Shown here: piece after piece, positions 22,690 to 31,679 of the stretch
Layout: each line of letters opens with the position of its first letter
Numbering within the stretch: position 1 is the stretch's first letter
DNA from: JANRJY01 sp033763735
GTDB taxonomy: Bacteria > Bacteroidota > Bacteroidia > Cytophagales > UBA9547
Assembly: GCA_033763735.1 (NCBI GenBank)
Contig: JANRJY010000122.1
Coordinates: 1 to 64,000, forward strand
Direction of reading: 5' to 3'
DNA: 64,000 nucleotides
Program-made: the position numbers and the translations under genes
Notes under the pieces: model-generated
Database searches by the model: none
Told to the model about the DNA's origin: nothing
The model's input: only the letters and a program-made list of their open reading frames with translations

Positions 22690-25041
22690 ATGAAACGCAT
22701 AAAATTAAATTTAAAAAACAGAATTTTACTTTCGATCATTTTAGTTCCTATTGCAGCAATTGTTGCAATTTCCATATATGCTTCCTCAAAATTGTTATTA
22801 AATATCAGAAAAATAAAAGAGGACTATGCTCGAAATATCAGTAGCAATTATATTGATAAAGTAGAACGAAATTTTTATGAAAGATACGGTGACGTGCAAG
22901 CATTTTCCTACAATTTAGCAGCAAAAGAAGCATTAATTAATCCAGGCGTTTTGAGTGCCTTTCAGTTGTCAGATTTTATGAATGTAATGGTCAAGTATTA
23001 TGTGCTTTATGATTATATGATGGTGCTTAATAAAAATGGAGATGTTATTGCTTACAATACAAAAAACCGCTCCGGTAACAATGCAAGTACTGAGTTTTTA
23101 AATGGAATGAATTTTTCAAAGGAAATTTGGTTTACCAAATGTATCAATCAGGAAAGCAAAGAACCTGAAGTATGGGTGTCTGATTTCACCTTGAGTGAAG
23201 ATGCCGGTTTTATTAGCAATGACAAAAATCAAGGAGCCGGAATGGCGTTTGCTTGCCCAATTAAAGATGAATCGGACAATGTTATTGGTGTATGGTACAA
23301 TTATTCCAATTGGAAAGAAATAACTCAAAAAATAAGACATGAAACTGAAGACGAAGTTCAACAAATTTATCCAAATTCAAAATTAATACTGACGGATAAA
23401 AATGGTAAAATTATTGATTGTGATAGCTTGAATTGGATTTTGAAAGATTATTATTTTGTAGAAAAAAACGGTAATTATCAAATTAAAAATGAACTGAAAA
23501 CCATCAACCTAAGTAATGATTTTATTATAAGTGAAACGAAATCCAAAGGAGCATATACTTATGAAGGAAAAGAATGGAAAGCCTATGCGTTGATTGAAAA
23601 TAAGTCAGCAATAATTAAAATTATATTATTTGAATTCACAGGAATTCTTGTACTCACTATTTTATGCATATCTCTAACATTGATTATTGCATATTACACG
23701 GCCAATAATATTTCAAAAAGAATGCTGATTTTAAGAAATACTGTAAATGATATTTCTGTTGGCAAGTTAAATGAAACTGTAATTGACGGAAATGATGAAA
23801 TTACCGAAATGAATGATTCAATTAATGATTTGGTAAAAAAATTAAAACTAAAATCTGATTTTGCTAATAAAATAGGCAATCAGGAATTGAATGCTACATT
23901 GGAAATTTCAGGAGAAAATGATGTATTAGGCACCTCATTGTTGACCATGCGTGATAGCCTTAAGCTTGTAGCTCAGGAAGAAAAACAAAGGAATTGGGCT
24001 ACAGAAGGATTAGCTAAATTTACCGAAATATTAAGAAGTAAGGCTGATTTGGAAACTATTTGTTACAATTCTTTAGTCCAAATAATAAAATACCTTGGAG
24101 CAAATCAGGGAGGTGTATTTTTAATTAATGATACAAATTCATCCGATAAGTTTTTGGAATTAAGAGCATGCTATGCCTATGACAGAAGAAAATACATCGA
24201 CAAAAAAATATATCCAAAAGAAGGATTGGTAGGCCAATGTTTTATTGAAAAAGAAGAAATTTACTTATCAGAAATACCCAAAAACTATGTGTATATCACT
24301 TCCGGAACGGGGAAAGCATTGCCAAAATCGGTTTTATTAATGCCTTTGATAAATAACGAAGAAATAGAAGGTGTAATTGAGCTTGCTTCATTAAAAGAAA
24401 TGGAACCTTTTGAAATTGATTTCGTGAGAAAAGTTGCTGATAATATTGCTGCTATGATTTCTTCTGCGAAAATTAACGAACAAACTAAGCAATTACTTGC
24501 TCACTCGCAGGAACAAGCGGAAGAAATGCGCTCACAAGAAGAAGAAATGCGTCAAAATATGGAGGAACTACTTGCTACTCAGGAAGAAATGGCTCGCAAA
24601 CAATCAGAAAAACTTGCACAAACTGAACTATTAAGCATTATTGTTGATAATATTCCATTTCCTATTTTCATAAAAGATGATAAAGGCAAATATGTTTTGG
24701 TTAATAAAGCACAGTCTGATTTACTATCATTTCCTGTTGATGAAATAATTGGAAATGATGACAGTAAATTTATCAAAAATGAAGATGAAATAAGCAAAAT
24801 CAGGAAATCAGACCAAAAAATAGTACAAGAAAATGTTCCTGTCCATTTCCCCGAACAAGAATTGCATTTGCCTAATAATACAATTCGTGTTTTAAAAACC
24901 AGTAAAATACCTTTTATTGACAAACTTACAGGCAAAATTCACATTCTTGGTGTTTCTATTGATGTGAGTGAGGCCAAAGCCAATGAAAAATCGCTTATGA
25001 ATGATATTTTGGAATTAAGAAAAAGATTGGAAGGCAAGTAG
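22690..25041 (+). CDS. Membrane sensor protein: Cache-HAMP-GAF-coiled coil-PAS, no output domain
   Basis: 783 residues. Transmembrane helix 1 at ~10-32; a large periplasmic domain of the dCache type (~35-300; WFTKCINQES, EVWVSDFTLSEDAGF, ACPIKDESDNVIGVW); helix 2 at ~309-337; HAMP linker ~337-391; GAF domain ~450-595; a charged coiled coil ~596-645 (QAEEMRSQEEEMRQNMEEL); PAS domain ~647-770 ending shortly after. No histidine kinase, GGDEF, phosphatase or MCP signalling domain follows, so the protein must pass its signal to a partner, or is a cut-down kinase. The stop is not near a frameshift that I can see: downstream sequence has no HATPase motif. Confidence 0.85.
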   Translation: MKRIKLNLKNRILLSIILVPIAAIVAISIYASSKLLLNIRKIKEDYARNISSNYIDKVERNFYERYGDVQAFSYNLAAKEALINPGVLSAFQLSDFMNVMVKYYVLYDYMMVLNKNGDVIAYNTKNRSGNNASTEFLNGMNFSKEIWFTKCINQESKEPEVWVSDFTLSEDAGFISNDKNQGAGMAFACPIKDESDNVIGVWYNYSNWKEITQKIRHETEDEVQQIYPNSKLILTDKNGKIIDCDSLNWILKDYYFVEKNGNYQIKNELKTINLSNDFIISETKSKGAYTYEGKEWKAYALIENKSAIIKIILFEFTGILVLTILCISLTLIIAYYTANNISKRMLILRNTVNDISVGKLNETVIDGNDEITEMNDSINDLVKKLKLKSDFANKIGNQELNATLEISGENDVLGTSLLTMRDSLKLVAQEEKQRNWATEGLAKFTEILRSKADLETICYNSLVQIIKYLGANQGGVFLINDTNSSDKFLELRACYAYDRRKYIDKKIYPKEGLVGQCFIEKEEIYLSEIPKNYVYITSGTGKALPKSVLLMPLINNEEIEGVIELASLKEMEPFEIDFVRKVADNIAAMISSAKINEQTKQLLAHSQEQAEEMRSQEEEMRQNMEELLATQEEMARKQSEKLAQTELLSIIVDNIPFPIFIKDDKGKYVLVNKAQSDLLSFPVDEIIGNDDSKFIKNEDEISKIRKSDQKIVQENVPVHFPEQELHLPNNTIRVLKTSKIPFIDKLTGKIHILGVSIDVSEAKANEKSLMNDILELRKRLEGK

Positions 25042-25133
25042 TTATAAATTGAATTACTATTTATTGTTCTGCTATATTTCTTTATTCAATAATTTTATTT
25101 TTAATTTGACTAACTTAATAATCTGTATTTGCA

Positions 25134-26171
25134 ATGAAAAAATCTTTTTACTTTATATCCACAATAATAATTCTACTTACATTTTCATGTTCTAAAAAAG
25201 AAGAAGTTGTAAATGAATCTATGGGACACGTAGTTCCCGGTACAAAGTGTTTTGTAGATAAGATTGAATGGAGATCCACTTTTGAAGATAATAAACACTA
25301 TAAGATTTATTATAATGATGAAAACCTGATTTCCAAAATAAGTAATCTGGACACTGCAGGGGTAGAAGACACACTACATTATTCTGAATGTTTTTACGAT
25401 AAAGGTAAAATTCAAAAAATCATTTATACCCATTACGAAAATGCCGGTGATGTAAAAATTCCAAGAATCAACATACGTTCGTTTGAATATTTTGAAAATG
25501 GATTGGTGAAAGCTGTCAATATAAATGCCCAAGAATCCAATATGCAGTCTGAATTAATCAAATGCGTTTATACCTATGATGATGCACAAGAAATAACTTC
25601 CAGAGTGTGTAAAGGCACTATGGGTACAGTACAAATGAAAGACAGTACGGTGTTTGTTGACTACACCGGTGGAAGACCAACTGCAGTTATTGAGTACGAA
25701 ACTGAAAAAGATGCATCCGGAAATTATTCCCCTTGGAGAATGCAAAATGAATACAAATATACTTATGACCAAAACGCTAATTTGATCAAAAAAGAATTCA
25801 GACGCGACACCACACAACCCTTTGAAATCAAATATACAGCCACTTACGATTTAAATCAACCAAATCCTATTGCAGAAATATTGCATATTATTGATGAAAT
25901 TACCCTATCGTGGCATGAAAATCCCAATATGCATACCCGTGATATTGACAAAAATTTTAGAACTTCATTAAATCATTATGTAATGTATTCCGAAAAAGGA
26001 CCAGATGGCAAACGCAAAACAGTAAGTGCAATTCAAACAGATTCATTAACAGCAAGCACTAAAAATGATCAAGGTTTGGTCACATATAAAGAATATACGC
26101 ACAAACTGAACAATGGTAAAAATGACTTCAACGAACAGAGTTCTATTAAAATCAACTATATCTGTAAATAA
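25134..26171 (+). CDS. Hypothetical lipoprotein with YD-repeat-like strands
   Basis: 345 residues with lipobox LTFSC (Cys19). The mature protein consists of repeated beta-hairpins with tyrosine/aspartate-rich turns (YKIYYNDENLISKI, YSECFYDKGKIQKI, YKYTYDQNANLIKKE), similar in style to RHS/YD-type wrapping strands seen in many Bacteroidota lipoproteins. No catalytic motif. It is followed after 12 bases by a small exported protein and preceded by the sensor gene on the same strand (92 bases), so the three could share a transcript. Confidence 0.75.
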   Translation: MKKSFYFISTIIILLTFSCSKKEEVVNESMGHVVPGTKCFVDKIEWRSTFEDNKHYKIYYNDENLISKISNLDTAGVEDTLHYSECFYDKGKIQKIIYTHYENAGDVKIPRINIRSFEYFENGLVKAVNINAQESNMQSELIKCVYTYDDAQEITSRVCKGTMGTVQMKDSTVFVDYTGGRPTAVIEYETEKDASGNYSPWRMQNEYKYTYDQNANLIKKEFRRDTTQPFEIKYTATYDLNQPNPIAEILHIIDEITLSWHENPNMHTRDIDKNFRTSLNHYVMYSEKGPDGKRKTVSAIQTDSLTASTKNDQGLVTYKEYTHKLNNGKNDFNEQSSIKINYICK

Positions 26172-26183
26172 TCGATTTATATT

Positions 26184-26546
26184 ATGAAAACTTCTTTTTT
26201 TATAATTATTGTTTGTGTTTTATTATCACTTAGTTCTATAACAAACTGTATTAATGCTCAAACCAAAGGTGAAATAAATGTAACCAACTATACTGGCAAA
26301 CGAATTACCTACATGTACGTAGCCCCCACAGGTACTGACAAATGGAGTACTGATATAGTACTTCGAGGATTTATTAATGATGGAAGCGATCTAAATGTGA
26401 TGATACCTACTGAACTAGGCAAAACATGTATGGTTGATATAAAAACTGTTTGGGCGGATGGTACTGAATTTATATGGGATCAATTAGATGTTTGTACGGC
26501 ACACTTTTTTACTTTCCAACCAAGAGGATTTGTGAATATCAGGTAG
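26184..26546 (+). CDS. Small exported protein
   Basis: 120 residues. Signal peptide up to about NCINAQ, then a single compact beta-domain of ~95 residues starting GEINVTNYTGKRITYMYVAP and containing two cysteines (TCMVDIK and DVCTAHFF) that could pair. The NxTGxxIxxxYVAP/SP pattern resembles a small secreted beta-domain I have seen in many bacterial proteins, but I cannot attach a reliable name or function. Convergent with lipB: the stops adjoin at 26546/26547. Confidence 0.7.
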   Translation: MKTSFFIIIVCVLLSLSSITNCINAQTKGEINVTNYTGKRITYMYVAPTGTDKWSTDIVLRGFINDGSDLNVMIPTELGKTCMVDIKTVWADGTEFIWDQLDVCTAHFFTFQPRGFVNIR

Positions 26547-27260
26547 TTATTCCGTAATTTCCATTTGAAATAAATTAGTTAAATTTTGAATTAATTTATT
26601 TCTAACTTCCTCAAATATAACATGTTGGTATGTTTCTATATGCATGGAAGTAACCGCTTTATCTGAAATTCCACATGGCACTATATTGTTGAAGTATTCC
26701 AAATTAACGTTTACATTCAATGCCAACCCATGCATGGTTACCCATCGGCTGCTACGAACACCAAAGGCACAAATTTTTCGAGGATTATTGGTGGCTGTCC
26801 CCAACCAAACTCCTGTAAGTCCTTCAATTCGACCGGATTCAATACCATAGTATCGTAATGTTATAATTACTGCTTCTTCCAACAATCGTAAGTATTTGTG
26901 GATGTCAGTAAAAAAGTTTTCTAAATCCAAAATTGGATACACAACCAGTTGTCCTGGACCATGATATGTGATATCACCTCCTCGATTGGTTTCAAAAAAC
27001 ACGGCTTCTCTTTCTTTAAGTTCCTCATTGTTAATTAGTAAATGTGATTTATCACCACTTTTACCAAGGGTGTATACGTGTGGGTGCTCGCATGTAATAA
27101 TATAGTTTGGTGTTTCAAATTTATCAATTGATTCATCTCTATTTTTAATTTTTAGATCAATGATTTCTTTAAATATTTTTTCCTGTTTTTGCCATGCATC
27201 GGCATAAGGAACCAATCCCAAATTCAAAATTTTTACTTTTCTATTTATAACTTTATTCAT
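26547..27260 (-). CDS. lipB: Octanoyltransferase (lipoyl synthesis)
   Basis: Transfers octanoyl from ACP to lipoyl domains of 2-oxoacid dehydrogenases and GcvH, in the cytoplasm. From MNKVINRKV the protein has 237 residues; an upstream ATG at 27284 would add eight residues and is less likely. Motifs: YTLGKSGDKSHLL, RGGDITYHGPGQLVVYP, the lysine in RKICAFGVR, HGLALNVN, and the catalytic cysteine in PCGISDKAVTSM. It is alone on its strand; LipA is not in the window. Confidence 0.96.
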   Translation of the reverse strand: MNKVINRKVKILNLGLVPYADAWQKQEKIFKEIIDLKIKNRDESIDKFETPNYIITCEHPHVYTLGKSGDKSHLLINNEELKEREAVFFETNRGGDITYHGPGQLVVYPILDLENFFTDIHKYLRLLEEAVIITLRYYGIESGRIEGLTGVWLGTATNNPRKICAFGVRSSRWVTMHGLALNVNVNLEYFNNIVPCGISDKAVTSMHIETYQHVIFEEVRNKLIQNLTNLFQMEITE

Positions 27261-27342
27261 TACAATTACAAATATTGAATTCAATAAACGAATTCAAAAA
27301 ATAAATGATTATTAATATCTTAAATCAAAAAGTTTATAAACT

Positions 27343-27376
27343 AAAGGGCCTTCATTTTTTCAAATGAAGGCCCTTT
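27343..27376. terminator. Strong bidirectional intrinsic terminator
   Basis: A perfect 15-base stem (27343-27357 and 27362-27376) with a 4-base loop and A/T runs at both ends lies 20 bases after the stop of the 89-residue protein gene at 27.4-27.7 kb and also upstream of lipB. Confidence 0.9.
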
Positions 27377-27397
27377 TGAATTTTTCTTATTCAGAAA

Positions 27398-27667
27398 CTA
27401 GGCGTTTCTTTTTTCAGCAGCCCATTTTGCTATTTGAGTGCGAAACCACTCATCCGATTCTGGAGTCCATTTATAATTATCTCTTATATATTTCATGGTA
27501 TCTTTTTCAATATCCGTATAAGCATTACCATCTTTTACCTTTTCAAGCAAATCCTGTGCATCTTTCAACGATATTCTACCATCTCCGTGTCCGGCTACTG
27601 CTTTGTCAGCGGCTTCAATTAGCTCACCATCATATTTTTTACCGTCAATTGTTTTGTAATAGGCCAT
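27398..27667 (-). CDS. Conserved 89-residue protein with EF-hand-like loop
   Basis: Small soluble protein with the repeated pattern MAYYKTIDGKKYDGELIEAA, a helix-loop-helix stretch with D/G/D/G spacing (GHGDGRISLKDAQDLLE) and an aromatic C-terminus (DEWFRTQIAKWAAEKRN). The loop looks like a single EF-hand, so calcium binding is possible but only inferred. I recall similar short proteins in diverse bacteria, without known function. It has its own strong terminator and lies downstream of the ATP synthase genes (73 bases), on the same strand. Confidence 0.75.
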   Translation of the reverse strand: MAYYKTIDGKKYDGELIEAADKAVAGHGDGRISLKDAQDLLEKVKDGNAYTDIEKDTMKYIRDNYKWTPESDEWFRTQIAKWAAEKRNA

Positions 27668-27740
27668 TTTTTTAATTGTTTAGTGTGTAATCGGTAAATT
27701 TAAAACAATCCGTTGGTATTCAATGGGATCCTTAAAAAAA

Positions 27741-28625
27741 TTATTTTGCAGCCAATGCCTCAGCACCCCCTACAATTTCCAATATTTCTTTTGTAATTGC
27801 TGCTTGTCTGGTACGATTGTAAGTAATTTTAAGATCTTTAATAAGTTCTCCTGCATTTTCAGTAGCCTTATCCATGGCAGTCATTCGAGCACCTTGTTCT
27901 GAGGCATTAGACTCAAGAAGTGCTTTATAAAACTTAATTTTTAAAGATTTTGGCACTATTTCATTGATGATTTGCTCTACAGATGGTTCGAAAATATAAT
28001 CTGCTTTTGTCTCAGTTCCACTTGCTTCAATATTTCCAACGATAGGTAGTAATTGATCGATACACAATATTTGAGTGGCAACATTTTTAAATTCGTTATA
28101 AACGATATCTACCACATCATAAGTACCTTTTTCAAATTCAGCCATCACATATTCTGCAGCTTCTTTAGCTTTGTTGAAATTCAATCCATTAAGAATATGA
28201 CTATATTCGCCTATAACTGTATTATATCTCTTTCCAAAAAACTCAAAACCACGTTTGCCAATACATAAAAAACTTACGTTTTTTGCAGCATGTTGTTCTG
28301 CATATTTATCCAACAAAAGTGCAGAAACATTTTTAAGAACATTGGAATTAAATGGGCCACAAAGACCTCTGTCAGAAGTTATTACAACTATAAGTACTTT
28401 TGCCGTTCCTCTATTTTTACTAAAACTATTTTCAGCCAACACATCACTTCCTCCAGCCAAATTGGTAAGAATTTCATTCAATTTGCCTGCATAAGGTCTT
28501 AGTTGAATGATTCCATCCTGTGCTTTTCTGAGCTTAGCAGCAGCCACCATTTTCATGGCTTTAGTGATTTGCTGAGTTGACTGTACAGAACGAATCCTAT
28601 TTCTTACTTCTTTTAAACTTGCCAT
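27741..28625 (-). CDS. atpG: ATP synthase gamma subunit
   Basis: Central rotor shaft of F1. 294 residues, normal. N-terminal helix MASLKEVRNRIRSVQSTQQI, the TSDRGLCGPFNSN motif near residue 90-100, and the C-terminal helix with ENAGELIKDL and RQAAITKEILEIVGGAEAL. Last gene of the atp cluster; 41 bases after atpA. The ATP synthase beta and epsilon genes (atpD, atpC) are not adjacent, consistent with the split locus typical of Bacteroidota. Confidence 0.97.
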   Translation of the reverse strand: MASLKEVRNRIRSVQSTQQITKAMKMVAAAKLRKAQDGIIQLRPYAGKLNEILTNLAGGSDVLAENSFSKNRGTAKVLIVVITSDRGLCGPFNSNVLKNVSALLLDKYAEQHAAKNVSFLCIGKRGFEFFGKRYNTVIGEYSHILNGLNFNKAKEAAEYVMAEFEKGTYDVVDIVYNEFKNVATQILCIDQLLPIVGNIEASGTETKADYIFEPSVEQIINEIVPKSLKIKFYKALLESNASEQGARMTAMDKATENAGELIKDLKITYNRTRQAAITKEILEIVGGAEALAAK

Positions 28626-28666
28626 CGAAACTTAAGGTTGTTAAACCAAAATCATTTATTATTGAT

Positions 28667-30247
28667 TTACAGGAATGTTTTTACTAAATCTTTTGCAACT
28701 TGTTTTAGAGTATCCGTAACGGTTTCATCAATTTTGCCTGATTTAATTGTGTCAAGTACTCCCCTATGAGAGGCAGACATAATTTTGTAAAATTGATTTT
28801 CAAATTCTTTTACTTTATTAACCGGTACTCTATCAAGGAAACCATTAGTCGAAATATATATGATAGCCACTTGCAATTCCACTGAAACTGGGCTATATGC
28901 AGCTTGTTTTAATATTTCCAAGTTTCTTCTTCCTCGGTCAATTACTAATTTTGTAGCAGCATCAAGGTCAGAACCAAATTTTGCAAATGCTTCTAATTCA
29001 CGGAATTGAGCCTGATCTAATTTAAGTGTACCTGCCACTTTTTTCATTGATTTTATCTGCGCACTACCACCCACACGTGATACTGATATACCCACGTTAA
29101 TAGCAGGACGAATACCGGCATTGAATAAGTTACCTTCAAGGAATATTTGTCCGTCAGTGATAGAAATCACATTTGTAGGAATATATGCCGAAACGTCACC
29201 TGCCTGTGTTTCAATAATTGGCAAGGCAGTTAACGAGCCTCCTCCTTTTACTTTGCCGATAAGTGATGGTGGCAAATCGTTCATTTGCTGTGCAATAGCA
29301 TCAGAAGAACTAATTTTTGCGGCTCTTTCAAGCAACCTGCTATGCAAATAAAACACATCACCGGGATAAGCCTCACGACCCGGAGGACGTCTTAACAATA
29401 AAGAAACCTCACGATACGCAACTGCTTGTTTTGACAAATCATCGTAAACTACAAGTGCGGGTTTACCACAATCTCTGAAATACTCACCCACTGATGCTCC
29501 TGTAAATGGTGCATAAAACTGCATAGGTGCAGGGTCAGAAGCGTTGGCAGCAACAACCACTGAAAATTTCATTGCACCTGCTTTTTCAAGCGTAGCAACT
29601 AATGAAGCTACAGTACTTGCCTTTTGACCAATCGCTACATATATACAATATACGGGTTGTCCTTTGTCGTAAAATTCTTTTTGGTTAATAATGGTGTCAA
29701 TTGCAACAGTTGTTTTTCCTGTTTGACGATCACCAATAATTAGCTCACGTTGTCCTCTACCAATAGGAATCATTGCATCAATTGCTTTGATACCCGTTTG
29801 TAGCGGTTCATTTACCGGTTGACGAAAGATAACTCCAGGTGCTCTGCGTTCCAAAGGCATTTCATACAACTGACCCAACAAAGGACCTTTTCCATCAATT
29901 GGATTTCCCAAAGCATCAACAACTCGACCCAACATTCCTTCGCCTACTTGAATTGAAGCAATTTGTTTAGTTCTTTTTACTGAATCTCCTTCTTTAATTT
30001 CATTTGATGAACCTAACACCACAACCCCTACATTGTCCTCTTCCAAGTTAAGAGCAATTCCTTTAATTCCATTTTGAAATTCAAGCAACTCTCCTGATTG
30101 CACTTGAGTTAAACCATAAACCCTGGCAACTCCATCACCGACACTCAGCACAGTACCTACTTCTTCAAGTTCTGCAGCAGTTTTAGCATTTGAAAGTTGT
30201 TGTCTTAATATAGCCGATATTTCATCGGGTCTGATTTCTGATACCAT
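28667..30247 (-). CDS. atpA: ATP synthase alpha subunit
   Basis: Non-catalytic nucleotide-binding subunit of F1. 526 residues. Walker A GDRQTGKTTVAID, the following VYCIYVAIGQK, Walker B-like region PALVVYDDLSKQAVAYRE and LLLRRPPGREAYPGDVFYLHSRLLERA are all intact, as is the GSLTALPIIETQAGD segment. Starts 5 bases after atpH. Confidence 0.99.
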   Translation of the reverse strand: MVSEIRPDEISAILRQQLSNAKTAAELEEVGTVLSVGDGVARVYGLTQVQSGELLEFQNGIKGIALNLEEDNVGVVVLGSSNEIKEGDSVKRTKQIASIQVGEGMLGRVVDALGNPIDGKGPLLGQLYEMPLERRAPGVIFRQPVNEPLQTGIKAIDAMIPIGRGQRELIIGDRQTGKTTVAIDTIINQKEFYDKGQPVYCIYVAIGQKASTVASLVATLEKAGAMKFSVVVAANASDPAPMQFYAPFTGASVGEYFRDCGKPALVVYDDLSKQAVAYREVSLLLRRPPGREAYPGDVFYLHSRLLERAAKISSSDAIAQQMNDLPPSLIGKVKGGGSLTALPIIETQAGDVSAYIPTNVISITDGQIFLEGNLFNAGIRPAINVGISVSRVGGSAQIKSMKKVAGTLKLDQAQFRELEAFAKFGSDLDAATKLVIDRGRRNLEILKQAAYSPVSVELQVAIIYISTNGFLDRVPVNKVKEFENQFYKIMSASHRGVLDTIKSGKIDETVTDTLKQVAKDLVKTFL

Positions 30248-30251
30248 TTTC

Positions 30252-30806
30252 TTATTTTGAAATGATTATATTATTTGAAATTGATTGTTTAATCCTTGCA
30301 AGTTTTGACCTTACTGATGAGTCAATTTGTTTGTCTTGCGTATTTAAAATGAATCCCCCAATTATCGCAGGATCAATTTTGGTTGATAATTCTATCTTTT
30401 TATCTGAAATAGTAGAAAGTAATTTTAATACTTCTTTTTCAGTTTCCTTTGATACTTTAACTACTGTTGTGAGTGTGGCCTGTTGAAAACCTGACAATAT
30501 TTTATAAGTTCGAATAAACTCTTGAGCTATTGCCAATATAGAAGCTTCACGATGTTTTTTCACAACCAATGCAAAAAACCCTAATGAAATTTTGCTCACT
30601 CGAGAAGTAAATATTTGCTTAATTATTTCTTCTTTTTTTAGAATATGTACTACCGGACTTCCTAAAACACCTCTTAATTCACGACTTGATAGTAATAGCT
30701 TTTCAGTAAATTGCATATCAGCGAAAACAGCATCTAAGGACTTCTGCTCTTTGGCTAAGTCCAAAAGTGATTTTGCATATGCTGCCGCTACTCTATATCC
30801 AGCCAC
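30252..30806 (-). CDS. atpH: ATP synthase delta subunit
   Basis: Peripheral-stalk subunit linking F1 to subunit b. 184 residues with the expected helical N-terminal domain (VAAAYAKSLLDLAKEQK) and the C-terminal motif DPAIIGGFILNTQDKQIDSS, followed by KLARIKQSI. Starts 2 bases after atpF. Confidence 0.95.
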   Translation of the reverse strand: MAGYRVAAAYAKSLLDLAKEQKSLDAVFADMQFTEKLLLSSRELRGVLGSPVVHILKKEEIIKQIFTSRVSKISLGFFALVVKKHREASILAIAQEFIRTYKILSGFQQATLTTVVKVSKETEKEVLKLLSTISDKKIELSTKIDPAIIGGFILNTQDKQIDSSVRSKLARIKQSISNNIIISK

Positions 30807-30808
30807 TT

Positions 30809-31303
30809 TTAGTTAAGTTTTGATTCTTTGATATAATTTTGAATAAGATCTTTTTGAGCAGAATCATTATTCAATTCTTTTTTCAAAAGGAGTTCTGCAA
30901 TTTGTACAGAAGTTGTAGCAACCAAGTTTTTGAGCTCAACAATGGCAGAATTTTTTTCATTTTGAATTTGAATTCTGGCATTTTCAATCATTCTGTTAGC
31001 TTCAAGGTTTGCCTTTTCTTTAGCTTCTGCTATCATTGCAATGGAAGCATCATGAGCGTCTTTCATTATTTTATCTCTTTCCAAACGGGCTTCATGAAGT
31101 AGTTGTTCATTGTTGGCCGTTAATTTAGCCATTTCTTCTTTTGCTTTTTCCGCTTGAGAAAGTGCATCTTCAATGAATTGTTCTCTTTCCTTTAATGCTT
31201 GCAATATTGGCGACCACGCAAACATGCGCAGTACAATAAATAAAATAAGGAAAATTAATGATGTCCAAACAAGCAGCCCAAGACTTGGGGTAACTAACTC
31301 CAT
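30809..31303 (-). CDS. atpF: ATP synthase b subunit
   Basis: Peripheral-stalk membrane subunit. 164 residues: one N-terminal transmembrane helix (LGLLVWTSLIFLILFIVL) followed by FAWSPILQALKERE and a long charged coiled coil. Follows atpE by 89 bases. The usual Bacteroidota cluster has one b gene, as here. Confidence 0.95.
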   Translation of the reverse strand: MELVTPSLGLLVWTSLIFLILFIVLRMFAWSPILQALKEREQFIEDALSQAEKAKEEMAKLTANNEQLLHEARLERDKIMKDAHDASIAMIAEAKEKANLEANRMIENARIQIQNEKNSAIVELKNLVATTSVQIAELLLKKELNNDSAQKDLIQNYIKESKLN

Positions 31304-31392
31304 AGTAAAATTGTTTTAATGTATAAATTAATACAATAGATTATAGAGCCTAACTATGTAGGCTTCTGATAACTATTGGTTTATCTTTAAAA

Positions 31393-31641
31393 CTAACCTG
31401 CGATAAGAAAACACACAGCAATAGCGAAAAGCGTAGCACCCTCGATAAGAGCAGCAGCAATTAGCATACCTGTTTGAATTTTACCAGCCATTTCAGGTTG
31501 ACGAGCCATTCCTTCCATAGCTCTTCCACCAATCTGTCCGATACCGATACCAGCACCAACTACTGCCAATCCGGCTCCAATACCTGCACCTAGTGTACTA
31601 AAATTTCCGGTAACTTCAAGTAATACGTTTAATAAAGACAT
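31393..31641 (-). CDS. atpE: ATP synthase c subunit
   Basis: Rotor-ring proteolipid of 82 residues: two hydrophobic helices joined by the conserved polar loop ARQPE (46-50), with the ion-carrying Glu67 in ALIEGATLF of helix 2. Helix 1 has Gln36, but Glu67 is followed by glycine rather than serine or threonine, so a proton rather than sodium ring is more likely (inference from the known Na+ c-ring motif). Confidence 0.97.
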   Translation of the reverse strand: MSLLNVLLEVTGNFSTLGAGIGAGLAVVGAGIGIGQIGGRAMEGMARQPEMAGKIQTGMLIAAALIEGATLFAIAVCFLIAG

Positions 31642-31679
31642 TTTTGTTATTGAATTTAGGTTAAATAATTTATTAATTG

